The notes below the pieces were generated by a model. That model was not told the DNA's origin. It worked only from the letters and a program-made list of their open reading frames with translations, and ran no database searches. A program made the position numbers and the translations under genes. 22,147 nucleotides of DNA, taken from IMG/VR virus record IMGVR_UViG_3300044611_001441, positions 1 through 22,147 of that record; one strand, given 5' to 3'. How positions within the stretch are numbered: the first letter of the stretch is position 1; every line of letters begins with the position of its first letter. This DNA comes from a virus. Below, one piece after another: positions 1-6,523 of this stretch.

Positions 1-875
1 ACTGCAATTGTATTCTGTGGAATTACATTCCTATCATCAGAATCTCTTAAAGATCCTGCAAAAGTAAATGTTTCTACACCATTTCCATCTTTTCCGCTTG
101 TTATAATATAGTTTGCAGTAATTATTGCCCCATTTTCTAATTTTTGACCAAAGAATCCATCTCCAAAAAGAAGTTGATATTTTTCATCTTGAACTTCTTG
201 AATTAAGAATATTTGGGAATTTGAATTAATTTGAAATATATTATCAACCAATGAATATTTTATTCCCAGTCCAGTGTCACTTGATCCTTTTACATAAACT
301 CTAATTGTTGATGTATCAATAAAAGAATTATTGAGAATAAATTTTTGATCTAAAGATGCATTTACAGTAAATTTTTTGTTAAGAAATGTACCTTCTTTAA
401 TTTTAATATTAGTAAATGATGCTACTCCATTTACAACAGGGACTGTGATATTTTCTGGAGCAGAAAAGACATAAGATGATCCTCTTACAGATCCTGTGCA
501 GACAAGTCCTGCCTGCAAGGTGAGTGTAGGAGTATAAACGGGTGTATTATCTTGTAAGTAACTACTTGGAGGTACATTCACCGTGAACGATACAGTTGCC
601 TCTGCAGCATTTCTTGAGTATGGTACGTATCCTATGTTTCTTGCAAGGGATACAACATTTTCTCTTACGGTTGCTGAGTCTAAAAAAGACTCATTTATAA
701 CCATGTTAGAGTTAAACGCCGTAATATAGGTGTTATATGCTAGAGTATCAATTAAAACAGAAAAGTTCGATCCTTCAAAATCAAAATCCGTAAATGTAGA
801 GTTAGCACGGAGATAATCTTTGATCGAAGTCTTTATTTGATCGAAATCTAGATTCGTAAATTTAGTAAAAGGCAT
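1..875 (-). CDS. 6: Baseplate wedge protein gp6-like, C-terminal part missing at window edge
   Basis: Reading left from the ATG at 873-875 gives an open frame of 291 codons with no stop before the window edge, so only the N-terminal half or less is present. The protein starts MPFTKFTNLDFDQIKTSIKD and contains the FTDFDFEGSNFSVLIDTLAY and AFNSNMVINESFLDSATVR stretches typical of T4-like gp6/baseplate J-like wedge proteins. A later segment, LFGDGFFGQKLENGAIITANY, is the conserved baseplate-J core. In T4, gp6 forms the ring that links baseplate wedges. Its start lies 1 base after the gp25 stop, the same 25-then-6 order expected of T4-like tail modules, so the two are almost certainly cotranscribed late. 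Confidence 0.93.
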   Translation of the reverse strand, partial: MPFTKFTNLDFDQIKTSIKDYLRANSTFTDFDFEGSNFSVLIDTLAYNTYITAFNSNMVINESFLDSATVRENVVSLARNIGYVPYSRNAAEATVSFTVNVPPSSYLQDNTPVYTPTLTLQAGLVCTGSVRGSSYVFSAPENITVPVVNGVASFTNIKIKEGTFLNKKFTVNASLDQKFILNNSFIDTSTIRVYVKGSSDTGLGIKYSLVDNIFQINSNSQIFLIQEVQDEKYQLLFGDGFFGQKLENGAIITANYIITSGKDGNGVETFTFAGSLRDSDDRNVIPQNTIA

Positions 876-876
876 T

Positions 877-1278
877 TTATCTTGTTGCCTCTAATATGAA
901 TGAAAACTGCTGTACTGGAAGTTCTTGACCAATAATTTCAAATGTGATTGTCACTTCAAATTCATTTAGATCTGGTATAGGATCAACTTGAACAATTACG
1001 TTTGCAACTCTTTGTTCATAGTTATTAATCACTTCAATAATTTGATCTTGAATTGTTGAAGCAGTTGCATAATCAACAAAATCAAACAAACTGCTTCTTA
1101 CATTTGATCCAAGAGTGGGGTTAAAAAACCTTTCAGTTGGAATTGTTTCAACTAAATTACGAACTGAGCGAATAATTGCCCTTTCATTTGTTAAAACAGA
1201 CAGATCTTTAGTCACCGGATGTGGGTCAAAAGATAAACTAATATCTTTGAAAGATCTGGATATCCTGGTGACTGCCAT
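877..1278 (-). CDS. 25: Baseplate wedge subunit gp25-like
   Basis: The protein has 133 residues, close to T4 gp25 (132). The N-terminal VTRISRSFKDISLSFDPHP followed by NERAIIRSVRNLVETIPTER, then FFNPTLGSNVRSSLFDF and a beta-rich C-terminus (VIVQVDPIPDLNEFEVTITF), is the gp25/lysozyme-like baseplate fold, a structural protein without lysozyme catalysis. It works in the wedge next to gp6, whose start follows 1 base after this stop. A late-promoter box CATAAATA lies at 1299-1306, 20 bases before the ATG, inside the end of the upstream gene. The call is firm. Confidence 0.95.
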   Translation of the reverse strand: MAVTRISRSFKDISLSFDPHPVTKDLSVLTNERAIIRSVRNLVETIPTERFFNPTLGSNVRSSLFDFVDYATASTIQDQIIEVINNYEQRVANVIVQVDPIPDLNEFEVTITFEIIGQELPVQQFSFILEATR

Positions 1279-1298
1279 TTTGAGATAAATTCTTTACT

Positions 1299-1306
1299 TA
1301 TTTATG
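1299..1306 (-). promoter_or_regulatory. Late promoter box before gp25
   Basis: Minus-strand CATAAATA, matching the NATAAATA box of T4-like cyanophage late promoters (T4 TATAAATA). It overlaps the stop codon of the upstream small gene and leaves a leader of about 15 bases before gp25. Confidence 0.7.
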
Positions 1307-1550
1307 ACGATTTCCAAGATGTTCCATATGTTGGTTCAGTTCCGTAGTCCCAATCATCATAATCTTCATCATTACGAATTTTTTCATGCAATTCTTGTTG
1401 TTTTTTTAAGTCATGACGAGGTGCAAGGTCATGCATAACTTCTTGAATTACTCTTTTTTGTGGTTGAGATTGATAATCAGTTGCAAGATGGGTGGTTCCC
1501 CACATCTCTTTCATGTATTCCCAATCTCTATCAACTGGTAAATTAGACAT
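1302..1550 (-). CDS. Small acidic hypothetical protein
   Basis: 82 residues, function not recognised. It is charged and aromatic, with an acidic tail NDEDYDDWDYG and a central HDLKKQQELHEKIR helix. A good ribosome site AGGAGC lies 5 bases before the ATG. It sits between speD and gp25 in the late block. A weak hairpin lies between it and speD, so it may have its own leader. No domain or membrane segment is visible. Confidence 0.8.
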   Translation of the reverse strand: MSNLPVDRDWEYMKEMWGTTHLATDYQSQPQKRVIQEVMHDLAPRHDLKKQQELHEKIRNDEDYDDWDYGTEPTYGTSWKSS

Positions 1551-1586
1551 TTTAGCTCCTGTTTTAATGAATAAAACAGAACTTTT

Positions 1587-1609
1587 ATAAAGGAGGTTGC
1601 TATCTCCTT
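1587..1609 (-). terminator. Possible weak terminator after speD
   Basis: In the minus direction AAGGAG, an 8-base loop and CTCCTT form a 6-bp stem followed by TTTATAAAAG. The stem lies 9 bases after the speD stop. The U-run is interrupted, so termination may be partial. The box AATAGATA at 1611-1618, beside it, could be a weak late promoter. Confidence 0.35.
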
Positions 1610-1617
1610 ATATCTAT

Positions 1618-1944
1618 TTAACGATCTATCTCACGGATGGAATATGAGTCTGAATTGAGGTATTTTAGGATCTCAATGGCAATTAATTTGGGATTTCCTT
1701 CTCCACAAGTATAAACATCAACTGCTAAACACCCATTTTCTGGCCATGTATGACACGAAACATGACTTTCTGCTAATGCTATAACAACTGTACATCCCTG
1801 AGGAAGAAAACAATGTGAAAATGTGTTCAAAATCGTCATTTTTGCACGATTTATTCCCTTAATCATAGCATTTTGAAGCGATTCTACATCATTAATCGCT
1901 TCAAAATCAACATTGTACACCTCTAAGAGCAGGTGTTTACCCAT
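1618..1944 (-). CDS. speD: S-adenosylmethionine decarboxylase proenzyme
   Basis: Makes decarboxylated S-adenosylmethionine, the aminopropyl donor for spermidine synthesis; it is a common auxiliary gene of T4-like cyanophages. From the chosen ATG the protein has 108 residues. The self-cleavage site is intact: LAESHVSCHTWPE holds Glu59-Ser60, where Ser60 becomes the pyruvoyl group. His65 and Cys80 match the processing His and catalytic Cys of the bacterial class 1b enzyme, with the same spacing as Thermotoga SpeD (63/68/83). The length fits a short class 1b proenzyme. An in-frame TTG at 1972-1974 would add 10 residues, but it lies only 7 bases from the late box at 1981-1988, at about the transcription start, so ATG 1942-1944 is preferred. 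Confidence 0.93.
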   Translation of the reverse strand: MGKHLLLEVYNVDFEAINDVESLQNAMIKGINRAKMTILNTFSHCFLPQGCTVVIALAESHVSCHTWPENGCLAVDVYTCGEGNPKLIAIEILKYLNSDSYSIREIDR

Positions 1945-1980
1945 TGAGTATTGTTCCAATTCAGTTTTACACAAAAAAAA

Positions 1981-1988
1981 TATTTATT
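1981..1988 (-). promoter_or_regulatory. Late promoter box before speD
   Basis: Minus-strand AATAAATA, overlapping the stop of the upstream gene. It implies a leader of about 30 bases for speD if the ATG at 1942-1944 is used. Confidence 0.65.
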
Positions 1989-2583
1989 TTACCCAAAATC
2001 CCAGACGTTCGTAACTTTTATCTTCAATGAAACGATATCCTTCACTATTTTTTTCTATTTTTTCTCCCCATACTGGTATTGCGACTGTATTTTGATATCT
2101 AAAATTTGGATTTCTTCTAAATTGAACTTCAATTAAATGACTTCCAATGAATTCACAATTAATCCATTCATATTTTTTGTTTAAATTTTTCAAAATTTCA
2201 GGAAAATCTATTTTTCTTTCAATTTTTTCCCATTTTTCCCATTGATGAATGGGATCATCTTCATTTTTTGTACCTAAAATTGTTAAATCTTGCTGTTCCC
2301 AATGAAAATCAACACTTAAATGTTCACCTTCGAAGATTTCACACCAAAATTCTGATGGATGTATATCATCTGTTCTTTTTTCAATCCATTCTTTACGAGC
2401 AAGACGGCTCATTCCAAACAAATTAAAAGATGGACGTACAATATAAAAGTCGGGTTTGGGAACTGTGGTTCCGGCAGGACCACAAGTATAACCTAAACGC
2501 CGACTTAGAAATAGTTTATTATAAACCCAGAGGTCTGATGGATGTATTTGATTCCATTCATCATCACACTCTAAGTAATACAT
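1984..2583 (-). CDS. Conserved hypothetical protein, aromatic-rich
   Basis: 199 residues, unusually rich in Trp, Phe and Tyr, with no signal peptide or membrane segment. The most conserved-looking part is residues 31-60: GYTCGPAGTTVP, then KPDFYIVRPSFNLFGMSR. This resembles the start of an enzyme-like domain, but I cannot name a family. The start codon overlaps the stop of the 51-residue gene upstream (TAATG), so it is translated with that gene, in the block with speD and the glycosyltransferase. Function unknown. Confidence 0.82.
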   Translation of the reverse strand: MYYLECDDEWNQIHPSDLWVYNKLFLSRRLGYTCGPAGTTVPKPDFYIVRPSFNLFGMSRLARKEWIEKRTDDIHPSEFWCEIFEGEHLSVDFHWEQQDLTILGTKNEDDPIHQWEKWEKIERKIDFPEILKNLNKKYEWINCEFIGSHLIEVQFRRNPNFRYQNTVAIPVWGEKIEKNSEGYRFIEDKSYERLGFWVK

Positions 2584-2738
2584 TATCCTTTACCTTGACC
2601 TCTATACTTTTTACGTGCTCCATTGCGAGAAGACGCAGCATATTTAGTTCCTCCTCCCATTCCTTGACGAGACTTCTTAGGAGGCCCTGGAATATAAGAA
2701 CCATTCTTACTCAATCCACCTTTTGCTTTTGTTGCCAT
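2583..2738 (-). CDS. Very small basic Gly-rich protein
   Basis: 51 residues, very basic (about 12 Lys/Arg), beginning MATKAKGGLSKNGSYIPGPPKK and ending ARKKYRGQGKG. A GGAG ribosome site lies 8 bases before the ATG. It overlaps the upstream gene by 28 bases and the downstream start by one base (TAATG). The composition suggests an RNA- or DNA-binding or virion-packed peptide; this is inference only. The conserved overlaps on both sides argue that it is a real gene. Confidence 0.72.
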   Translation of the reverse strand: MATKAKGGLSKNGSYIPGPPKKSRQGMGGGTKYAASSRNGARKKYRGQGKG

Positions 2739-2902
2739 AATTGATTCTCCATTAAAATTTCAGTTTCAAGATCTTCAGGTCTTGGAGAACCTGTCTGATA
2801 AAAATCTATCGACAAGTCCTCCATAATATTGAAATATTCTTCCTCAGTAAGACCAGTATATATTCTACGACCCTTACAAAGGATATTGTAAGATTCTGCC
2901 AT
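2711..2902 (-). CDS. Small conserved cyanophage protein (LTEEEYFxxMEDL type)
   Basis: 63 residues: a short beta start YNILCKGRRIYTGL, a helix LTEEEYFNIMEDLSIDFYQTG, and a C-terminal PEDLETEILMENQLWQ segment. I recognise this pattern as a small protein common in T4-like cyanophages, with no known function. It lies 4 bases after the glycosyltransferase and overlaps the following small gene, so it is in the same transcript. Confidence 0.82.
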   Translation of the reverse strand: MAESYNILCKGRRIYTGLTEEEYFNIMEDLSIDFYQTGSPRPEDLETEILMENQLWQQKQKVD

Positions 2903-2906
2903 TGTA

Positions 2907-3665
2907 TCAGATCACTCTTGTTTTTTCGTGTCCAACGCGAATGCGAGGATCACACCAGATTTCAAAACCTGCTTCTTTTGCATCGAGGCAGAATGATACA
3001 TCTTCTCCACACATGTCTTGAACTTGTCCAGATTCAAAGACTTGCATCTTTGGAGCAAACCAAGGATACTTGATTTCTGGATGTTCAAATACTCCATTCT
3101 TAATCAGAAGCCATCCAAACCCTGCATAGTCAACTGTAAATGGTTTACGACGCTTTGAGATACTCTCAACGGTTTCGTGATTCATCACACCACCATTACC
3201 TCTAAAGTCATCCTCATCCAACCAGTGTGCCACTGAGGTTGTATGACCATCTTCTGTTGCATACCATCCAGAAGCGATGTCCTTATCCATCAGAACAAGT
3301 TGCCAGAATTTTTCTGTATTGAAAACAATATCAGAGTCAATCCAAAGTTGCCAATCATAATTGAGTTTGCCATCCCAGGGAATCTGATCAGGCCCACGCA
3401 GTACATTCGCACCTAAACATTTGCATCTTGCAAAGTTTACCATGGATGAATAGTCCTGCGAGATCTGGATGCTTGCTCCCGATTGTACAATATCAAAACA
3501 CAGTTGTACAAAGTTTTTTAGATAGGTATATGAGACTCCTCTTCCAGGAAGACAAAAGACAATGGATTTTCCCTTCACCATTTCTCTTGCTAAATTATAG
3601 TCCCATTCTTGTGTAGTCTGTGAGGCAACTGGTGCCTTTGCTTTTACGGTAAAACCCTTGGCCAT
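2907..3665 (-). CDS. GT-A fold glycosyltransferase-like protein
   Basis: 252 residues. After a 30-residue lead, KGKSIVFCLPGRGVSYTYLKNF starts a Rossmann-like GT-A domain. WIDSDIVF (108-115) carries the DxD metal/nucleotide-sugar motif (Asp110, Asp112). The C-terminal CGEDVSFCLDAKEAGFEIWCDP (219-240) is the usual acceptor/catalytic ED region, followed by RVGHEK with a possible metal-binding His246. Cyanophages often carry such enzymes, presumably to modify virion proteins, DNA or host surface sugars; the substrate cannot be told here. A weak late-type box TATAGATA lies 37 bases upstream. Confidence 0.85.
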   Translation of the reverse strand: MAKGFTVKAKAPVASQTTQEWDYNLAREMVKGKSIVFCLPGRGVSYTYLKNFVQLCFDIVQSGASIQISQDYSSMVNFARCKCLGANVLRGPDQIPWDGKLNYDWQLWIDSDIVFNTEKFWQLVLMDKDIASGWYATEDGHTTSVAHWLDEDDFRGNGGVMNHETVESISKRRKPFTVDYAGFGWLLIKNGVFEHPEIKYPWFAPKMQVFESGQVQDMCGEDVSFCLDAKEAGFEIWCDPRIRVGHEKTRVI

Positions 3666-3701
3666 TTTTCAATACTAATGTACATTCATATCATACAATA
3701 T

Positions 3702-3709
3702 TATCTATA
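3702..3709 (-). promoter_or_regulatory. Possible late promoter variant before glycosyltransferase
   Basis: Minus-strand TATAGATA, one base from TATAAATA. The same variant occurs at 21340-21347 before another small gene, which makes chance less likely. Confidence 0.4.
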
Positions 3710-3714
3710 AGAAG

Positions 3715-3885
3715 TCAATCCGCCTCAGTTAAAATTACTTCACCCCCATCGATTGTAAACTTGATTTTTGTATCCTCATACCATGAGAGTTCATTCATAA
3801 TTTGCTCTGGGATTGTGATGTAATAGTCTCCACTAATTGGATCAACCTCTATGGATTCAAAAATATCTCCGGAATTTTTTTTCAT
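3715..3885 (-). CDS. AbrB/MazE/SpoVT-like swapped-hairpin protein
   Basis: 56 residues: DPISGDYYITIPEQIMNELSWYEDTKIKFTIDGGEVILTE. The pattern G-DYYITIP-x-x-I-x-x-x-L-x-W-x-x-D-x-x-x-F-x-x-x-x-x-x-V-x-L is the AbrB/MazE DNA-binding fold, a dimer of swapped beta hairpins. No toxin gene is adjacent, so it is more likely a regulator or structural DNA-binding protein than an antitoxin. A second protein of this type starts beyond the right edge (21995-22147). It ends 50 bases before the glycosyltransferase start. No clear ribosome site was seen. Confidence 0.72.
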   Translation of the reverse strand: MKKNSGDIFESIEVDPISGDYYITIPEQIMNELSWYEDTKIKFTIDGGEVILTEAD

Positions 3886-4100
3886 TTTTTGTGAAACCTT
3901 TTTTCGTTTTTATATATGGGCGAATTTTTTTATTTTTGAGTCTTATATAAAGATCGCTTGGGTAACACTTTGTAGGTTAGGGTAGTGTTGCGTTTTTATA
4001 TCGCACCCCATGGGCACCGCAACCGCGCCACCCTAACTGTCAAACACGAACGAACATAGGGCGGCAGAGTATAAAGAACTGCCGCCCACGAACGTATAAA
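3886..4100. other. Gene-free structured stretch
   Basis: No gene found. From 3976 to 4037 two nested inverted repeats occur: GTTAGGGT (3976-3983) with ACCCTAAC (4030-4037), enclosing GTTGCG (3987-3992) with CGCAAC (4018-4023). A TTGACA on the minus strand (4038-4043) abuts the outer arm, but no -10 box lies at the right distance. The left part is A/T-rich, with TATATAAG at about 3949-3956 as a possible -10 for the AbrB-like gene. Confidence 0.5.
4059..4087 (-). terminator. GC hairpin downstream of 93-residue gene
   Basis: GGGCGGCAG and CTGCCGCCC form a perfect 9-bp stem around the 11-base loop AGTATAAAGAA, 14 bases past the stop of the gene ending at 4101. There is no U-run after the stem, so it may protect or process the 3' end rather than terminate. 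The loop 11-mer recurs at other 3' ends in this region. Confidence 0.5.
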
Positions 4101-4382
4101 TTAAGCGCCCAATTCTCCCAGACGAAGTGCTATCTTATGGCACGCAATCCGCCGCCCGTTCAGTGTGAACGTGTGGCGACGATTGCCGTTCTTGGTAACT
4201 TTAACCGTGCAACCTAGCACTATGTCGTGGGGAGGATTGCCCTCACCAGCATAACCCTGGCAGTGCAATTCTGCCTCTCCGATCATACCGTCGCCGTGCA
4301 ATCCTCCACGGTTAATAGAGTCGATTGCGAACTGTTCAACGTCACGGATACGTTGGAAGTTCTCGTTAAATGTAGAAAGCAT
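4101..4382 (-). CDS. Hypothetical protein
   Basis: 93 residues, not recognised. It has a helical start (NENFQRIRDVEQFAIDSIN), a Gly/His-rich middle (GGLHGDGMIGEAELHCQGYAGEG) and a beta-rich end with TVKVTKNGNRRHTFTLNGRRIACHKIALRLGELGA. GC content is higher than in the left block. The leader is C/A-rich (CACTTTTCACCACACTTT) without a ribosome site, as in several neighbours. Confidence 0.75.
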   Translation of the reverse strand: MLSTFNENFQRIRDVEQFAIDSINRGGLHGDGMIGEAELHCQGYAGEGNPPHDIVLGCTVKVTKNGNRRHTFTLNGRRIACHKIALRLGELGA

Positions 4383-4406
4383 GGGTCGAAAGTGTGGTGA
4401 AAAGTG

Positions 4407-4610
4407 TCAGAAAAGAACGCGAACTTTAATCTGGTTTTTTGACTCTAACCCACCGTTAGAGTTTAAGATACCTACGCTGAGGCATTTGTTATACAAACCC
4501 ATGTAGAGTTTGCCTACGCTAAGACCTAAGATCTCATCCCATTCTGCACACTTAGGGTTGAAATTAAAGTAAAAGAACTCAGAAAAGTGCAGCGGTGTGG
4601 TGATACGCAT
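4407..4610 (-). CDS. Hypothetical protein
   Basis: 67 residues from the ATG at 4608-4610; longer readings would run into the next gene. The text MRITTPLHFSEFFYFNFNPKC is followed by AEWDEILGLSVGKLYMGLYNKCLSVGIL. No family recognised. The leader CACTTTTCACCACACTTTTC repeats that of the 93-residue gene downstream, so both probably arose or are regulated alike. Confidence 0.65.
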   Translation of the reverse strand: MRITTPLHFSEFFYFNFNPKCAEWDEILGLSVGKLYMGLYNKCLSVGILNSNGGLESKNQIKVRVLF

Positions 4611-4671
4611 GATGAAAAGTGTGGTGAAAAGTGGAAAGAAAGGGGTGAGAATGTCACCCCTTAAGTGTAAC

Positions 4672-4980
4672 TCAGCGATCGGATTTGCGAACCGTGATAA
4701 ACGGTGCCCCGATGGATTCTTCACACTTACCTTGTGAGATTCCAGTCTCTTTGAGTAAGGTGATCTGTGCATTCAACGCTTTATCAGTTACCTTGACTGA
4801 GCGTTTGCCTTTGTTCAGTGTGACCGAACCCCAGCAGGTTTTAACCGTCTGAGGTTCTTCAATCAGCGCAATCATCTGCGCTTTGAGAGAATCAACGCGC
4901 TGTTTAGCAGCGTCCGCGTCTTCCATTGCCTGCAAAAGTGCGGGCAAAAGTGTTTCAATCTGACCGACAATAAGTGTCAT
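4672..4980 (-). CDS. Hypothetical helical protein with structured leader
   Basis: 102 residues from the ATG at 4978-4980. Residues 5-45 form a likely coiled helix (IETLLPALLQAMEDADAAKQRVDSLKAQMIALIEE); the rest is KTCWGSVTLNKGKRSVKVTDKALNAQ then LLKETGISQGKCEES. Function unknown. The gene is preceded by a good sigma70-like promoter (5138-5166) and about 150 bases of leader holding a strong double hairpin (5037-5114), which makes RNA-level control plausible. Confidence 0.75.
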   Translation of the reverse strand: MTLIVGQIETLLPALLQAMEDADAAKQRVDSLKAQMIALIEEPQTVKTCWGSVTLNKGKRSVKVTDKALNAQITLLKETGISQGKCEESIGAPFITVRKSDR

Positions 4981-5036
4981 GGGTCTTGAAAAGTAAGGGA
5001 CAAAAGTGAACCTAAACCGCAAACCTTAAGGTATGA

Positions 5037-5114
5037 AATACGGCGATAGGTGATCAGTGCACCCGCGCGACCCGACCCGCGCAGCGCCTCCGCGCTGCGC
5101 CCCATCGCCGTATT
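5037..5114 (-). ncRNA. Structured leader RNA candidate
   Basis: An outer 11-bp perfect stem (AATACGGCGAT at 5037-5047 with ATCGCCGTATT at 5104-5114) encloses a 9-bp GC stem (5079-5087 with 5092-5100) capped by a 4-base loop that reads GGAG on the minus-strand RNA. It lies between a minus promoter and the 102-residue gene, so it would be in that gene's leader. No known riboswitch class is recognised. Confidence 0.5.
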
Positions 5115-5137
5115 TGTTTTTCAAGGTTCGCCTGCTC

Positions 5138-5166
5138 ACTGTAAGGGCAACGCCTGCAGGGGTCAA
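5138..5166 (-). promoter_or_regulatory. Sigma70-like promoter
   Basis: Minus-strand TTGACC (5161-5166), 17 bases, TACAGT (5138-5143). It would start transcription near 5131 and transcribe the structured leader and the 102-residue gene. Confidence 0.55.
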
Positions 5167-5294
5167 ACGCAAACGGTATCGCCCTGATACCAAAAAACAG
5201 ATCCGACTGATCAGCGATCCTAATGGGCAAACGCTTGACGGATCGGGCACTGGTGTGGTTGGGATCGCAGCAGCGTCAGGCAGTTTGTATAAAG

Positions 5295-5519
5295 AACTCA
5301 AACACCACTGATTTAATTTAACTCAAACAGTGCTAAGTGAATTTAACTCAAACAGTGTTGTCTTAATTTAACTCAAACACCACTGATTTAATTTAACTCA
5401 AACAGTGTTGTCTTAATTAAACTCAAACACCACTGATTTAATTTAACTCAAACAGTGCTAAGTGAATTTAACTCAAACAGTGTTGTCTTAATTAAACTCA
5501 AACAGTACTGAGTATAAAG
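5295..5519. repeat. Nine tandem 25-bp repeats
   Basis: Nine head-to-tail 25-bp units, each starting AACTCAAACA and most ending AATTT or AATTA. Three middle variants alternate: A (CCACTGATTT), B (GTGCTAAGTG) and C (GTGTTGTCTT) in the order A B C A C A B C, then a diverged ninth unit that runs into the 34-bp inverted repeat. No open frame on either strand uses them sensibly. The layout recalls iterons, but no replication protein is nearby. Confidence 0.85.
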
Positions 5520-5602
5520 AATAAGACAGGACTGAATGTAAAGAATAAACCACACCACTGACAATAAATTACATTCAATCCTGAGTTATTCTTTATACTC
5601 AG
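5508..5602. repeat. 34-bp near-perfect inverted repeat
   Basis: Left arm 5508-5541 and right arm 5569-5602 match at 31 of 34 positions, with a 27-base spacer. Both arms begin or end with CTGAGTATAAAGAATA. It directly follows the tandem repeats and lies downstream of the small gene ending at 5644. Transcribed, it would give a very long A/U-rich hairpin. Confidence 0.8.
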
Positions 5603-5643
5603 AAAAAAGTATAAAGAATAAAGAACTACTACAGATTCATTCT

Positions 5644-5808
5644 TTATACAAACTTAGCAGGAGATCCACAAGATTTGTAGAATGCAATCATTCTTTCTGC
5701 CTCTTCTTTTGTGGTGAAAGATTGTGTGCGCCATTCACAATTATTGTATGGTGATTGGAACTTAATTGTGTAACCAATTGAGTTAATCTCGCGGGTGTTG
5801 TTGTGCAT
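5644..5808 (-). CDS. Hypothetical small protein behind a palindrome cluster
   Basis: 54 residues from the ATG at 5806-5808 (MHNNTREINSIGYTIKFQSPY, then CEWRTQSFTTKEEAERMIAFYKSCG). A longer reading to 5868 would translate through two regulatory palindromes in low-complexity text and is rejected. The TTKEEAERMIAFYK helix after a beta pair looks like a small alpha/beta protein; family unknown. The stop codon lies within the recurring GTATAAAGAA motif. Upstream lie four 13-14 bp palindromes, two with TACAAT directly before them. Confidence 0.68.
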   Translation of the reverse strand: MHNNTREINSIGYTIKFQSPYNNCEWRTQSFTTKEEAERMIAFYKSCGSPAKFV

Positions 5809-5810
5809 GA

Positions 5811-5936
5811 ATCTAGTTGTGATTGTGTGTTGTTGTGTGTATCTCGATCGAGATTGTATGATGCACATTCTCGACGAGATTGTATGATGAATGTGTGTAC
5901 ATCTCGTCGAGATAATGTGTGCGCTCTCGACTAGAT
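5811..5936. repeat. Palindrome cluster 1 (ATCTCGWCGAGAT)
   Basis: Copies at 5841-5854 (perfect ATCTCGATCGAGAT), 5868-5880, 5901-5913 (perfect) and 5924-5936 (CTAGAT variant), plus a weak one at 5811-5823. On the minus strand CATACAAT precedes two copies directly, so each palindrome would cover a transcription start. The last copy overlaps the stop codon of the next gene. Confidence 0.75.
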
Positions 5937-6083
5937 TTTTGCCTTTGCTTTTCTTACATCACGAATGAAGTTTAGGTAATTGATGCGTGTGGTTTTTTCT
6001 AATTCTGCACACTCATCTGTACGATGTCGATGCCATTCTGCAAAGGCAGATTGCCACTCAGATTTAAGATTTAAGGTGTCCAT
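5931..6083 (-). CDS. Hypothetical small protein
   Basis: 50 residues, helical and charged: MDTLNLKSEWQSAFAEWHRHR, then DECAELEKTTRINYLNFIRDVRKAKAKI. Unknown function. The start overlaps the stop of the upstream gene (TGATG), and the stop codon TAG lies inside a regulatory palindrome. Confidence 0.72.
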   Translation of the reverse strand: MDTLNLKSEWQSAFAEWHRHRTDECAELEKTTRINYLNFIRDVRKAKAKI

Positions 6084-6238
6084 CAGTAGTGGTGGTGTGA
6101 CATAACATTGTTGGGATCATTATACCACTCAGAATGTTCATAAGATTCTGACATTCTGAGCATAAGATCGTCGGTCAATGTAACCATTCCGGTGGTTACT
6201 AACTGCAGGATTTCTTCAGCGGTAAGAAAGGTTTGCAT
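6083..6238 (-). CDS. Hypothetical small protein
   Basis: 51 residues, MQTFLTAEEILQLVTTGMV followed by TLTDDLMLRMSESYEHSEWYNDPNN and a His-rich tail. Unknown function. Coupled by TGATG to the next gene. Its leader is C-rich (CCCCCCCCCAACTATCACC) with no ribosome site. Confidence 0.7.
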   Translation of the reverse strand: MQTFLTAEEILQLVTTGMVTLTDDLMLRMSESYEHSEWYNDPNNVMSHHHY

Positions 6239-6301
6239 GGTGATAGTTGGGGGGGGGAGAGAGGAGGAGATCGATCGAATCCCCTCCCAGAGTATAAAGA
6301 A

Positions 6302-6499
6302 TCAGAGGAGATTCATTGCCCAAACATTATACTCACCAAAGTCAATTCTCTCCCATTCCATGTGACCGTATTCTGTCACAAACTCATTGGAGAGTTTGAG
6401 TAATTTAGCGGTGATCATGGCATGGTGCCATGGCACTGTGCCGTTGCTGGGATCCATGTAGGACTGGAGAGCAAGAAGGCGGTGGCGGTTGGTGATCAT
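6302..6499 (-). CDS. Hypothetical small protein with dyad promoter
   Basis: 65 residues: MITNRHRLLALQSYMDPSNG, TVPWHHAMITAKLLKLSNEF, then VTEYGHMEWERIDFGEYNVWAMNLL. Unknown. Its promoter is the 22-bp dyad module at 6524-6582, whose dyad lies inside the upstream coding sequence. Between the -10 and the ATG it shares an identical 24-base C/A-rich leader with the Gp88-like gene. The stop codon is followed at once by the recurring TTCTTTATACT. Confidence 0.75.
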   Translation of the reverse strand: MITNRHRLLALQSYMDPSNGTVPWHHAMITAKLLKLSNEFVTEYGHMEWERIDFGEYNVWAMNLL

Positions 6500-6523
6500 G
6501 GTGGTGTGGTGTGAACTGAGAGA

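Noticed and set aside
3715-3885. Toxin-antitoxin pair with the AbrB/MazE-like gene
   Set aside because: Neighbours are a glycosyltransferase and a gene-free stretch; no toxin-like small gene adjoins.
5026-5301. Minus-strand open frame of 91 codons
   Set aside because: Runs through the promoter and leader hairpin of the 102-residue gene; composition is that of a shadow frame.
5057-5311. Plus-strand open frame of 84 codons with a plausible-looking C-terminal half (RYRPDTKKQIRLISDPNG)
   Set aside because: No ATG; the GTG start lies inside the 11-bp stem of the structured leader, no promoter or ribosome site is seen on the plus strand, and it would be the only plus-strand gene. It is left open, as the text after codon 20 is not low complexity.
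5295-5519. CRISPR array
   Set aside because: Units are contiguous 25-bp repeats with no spacers; the middle parts recur as three variants rather than being unique.
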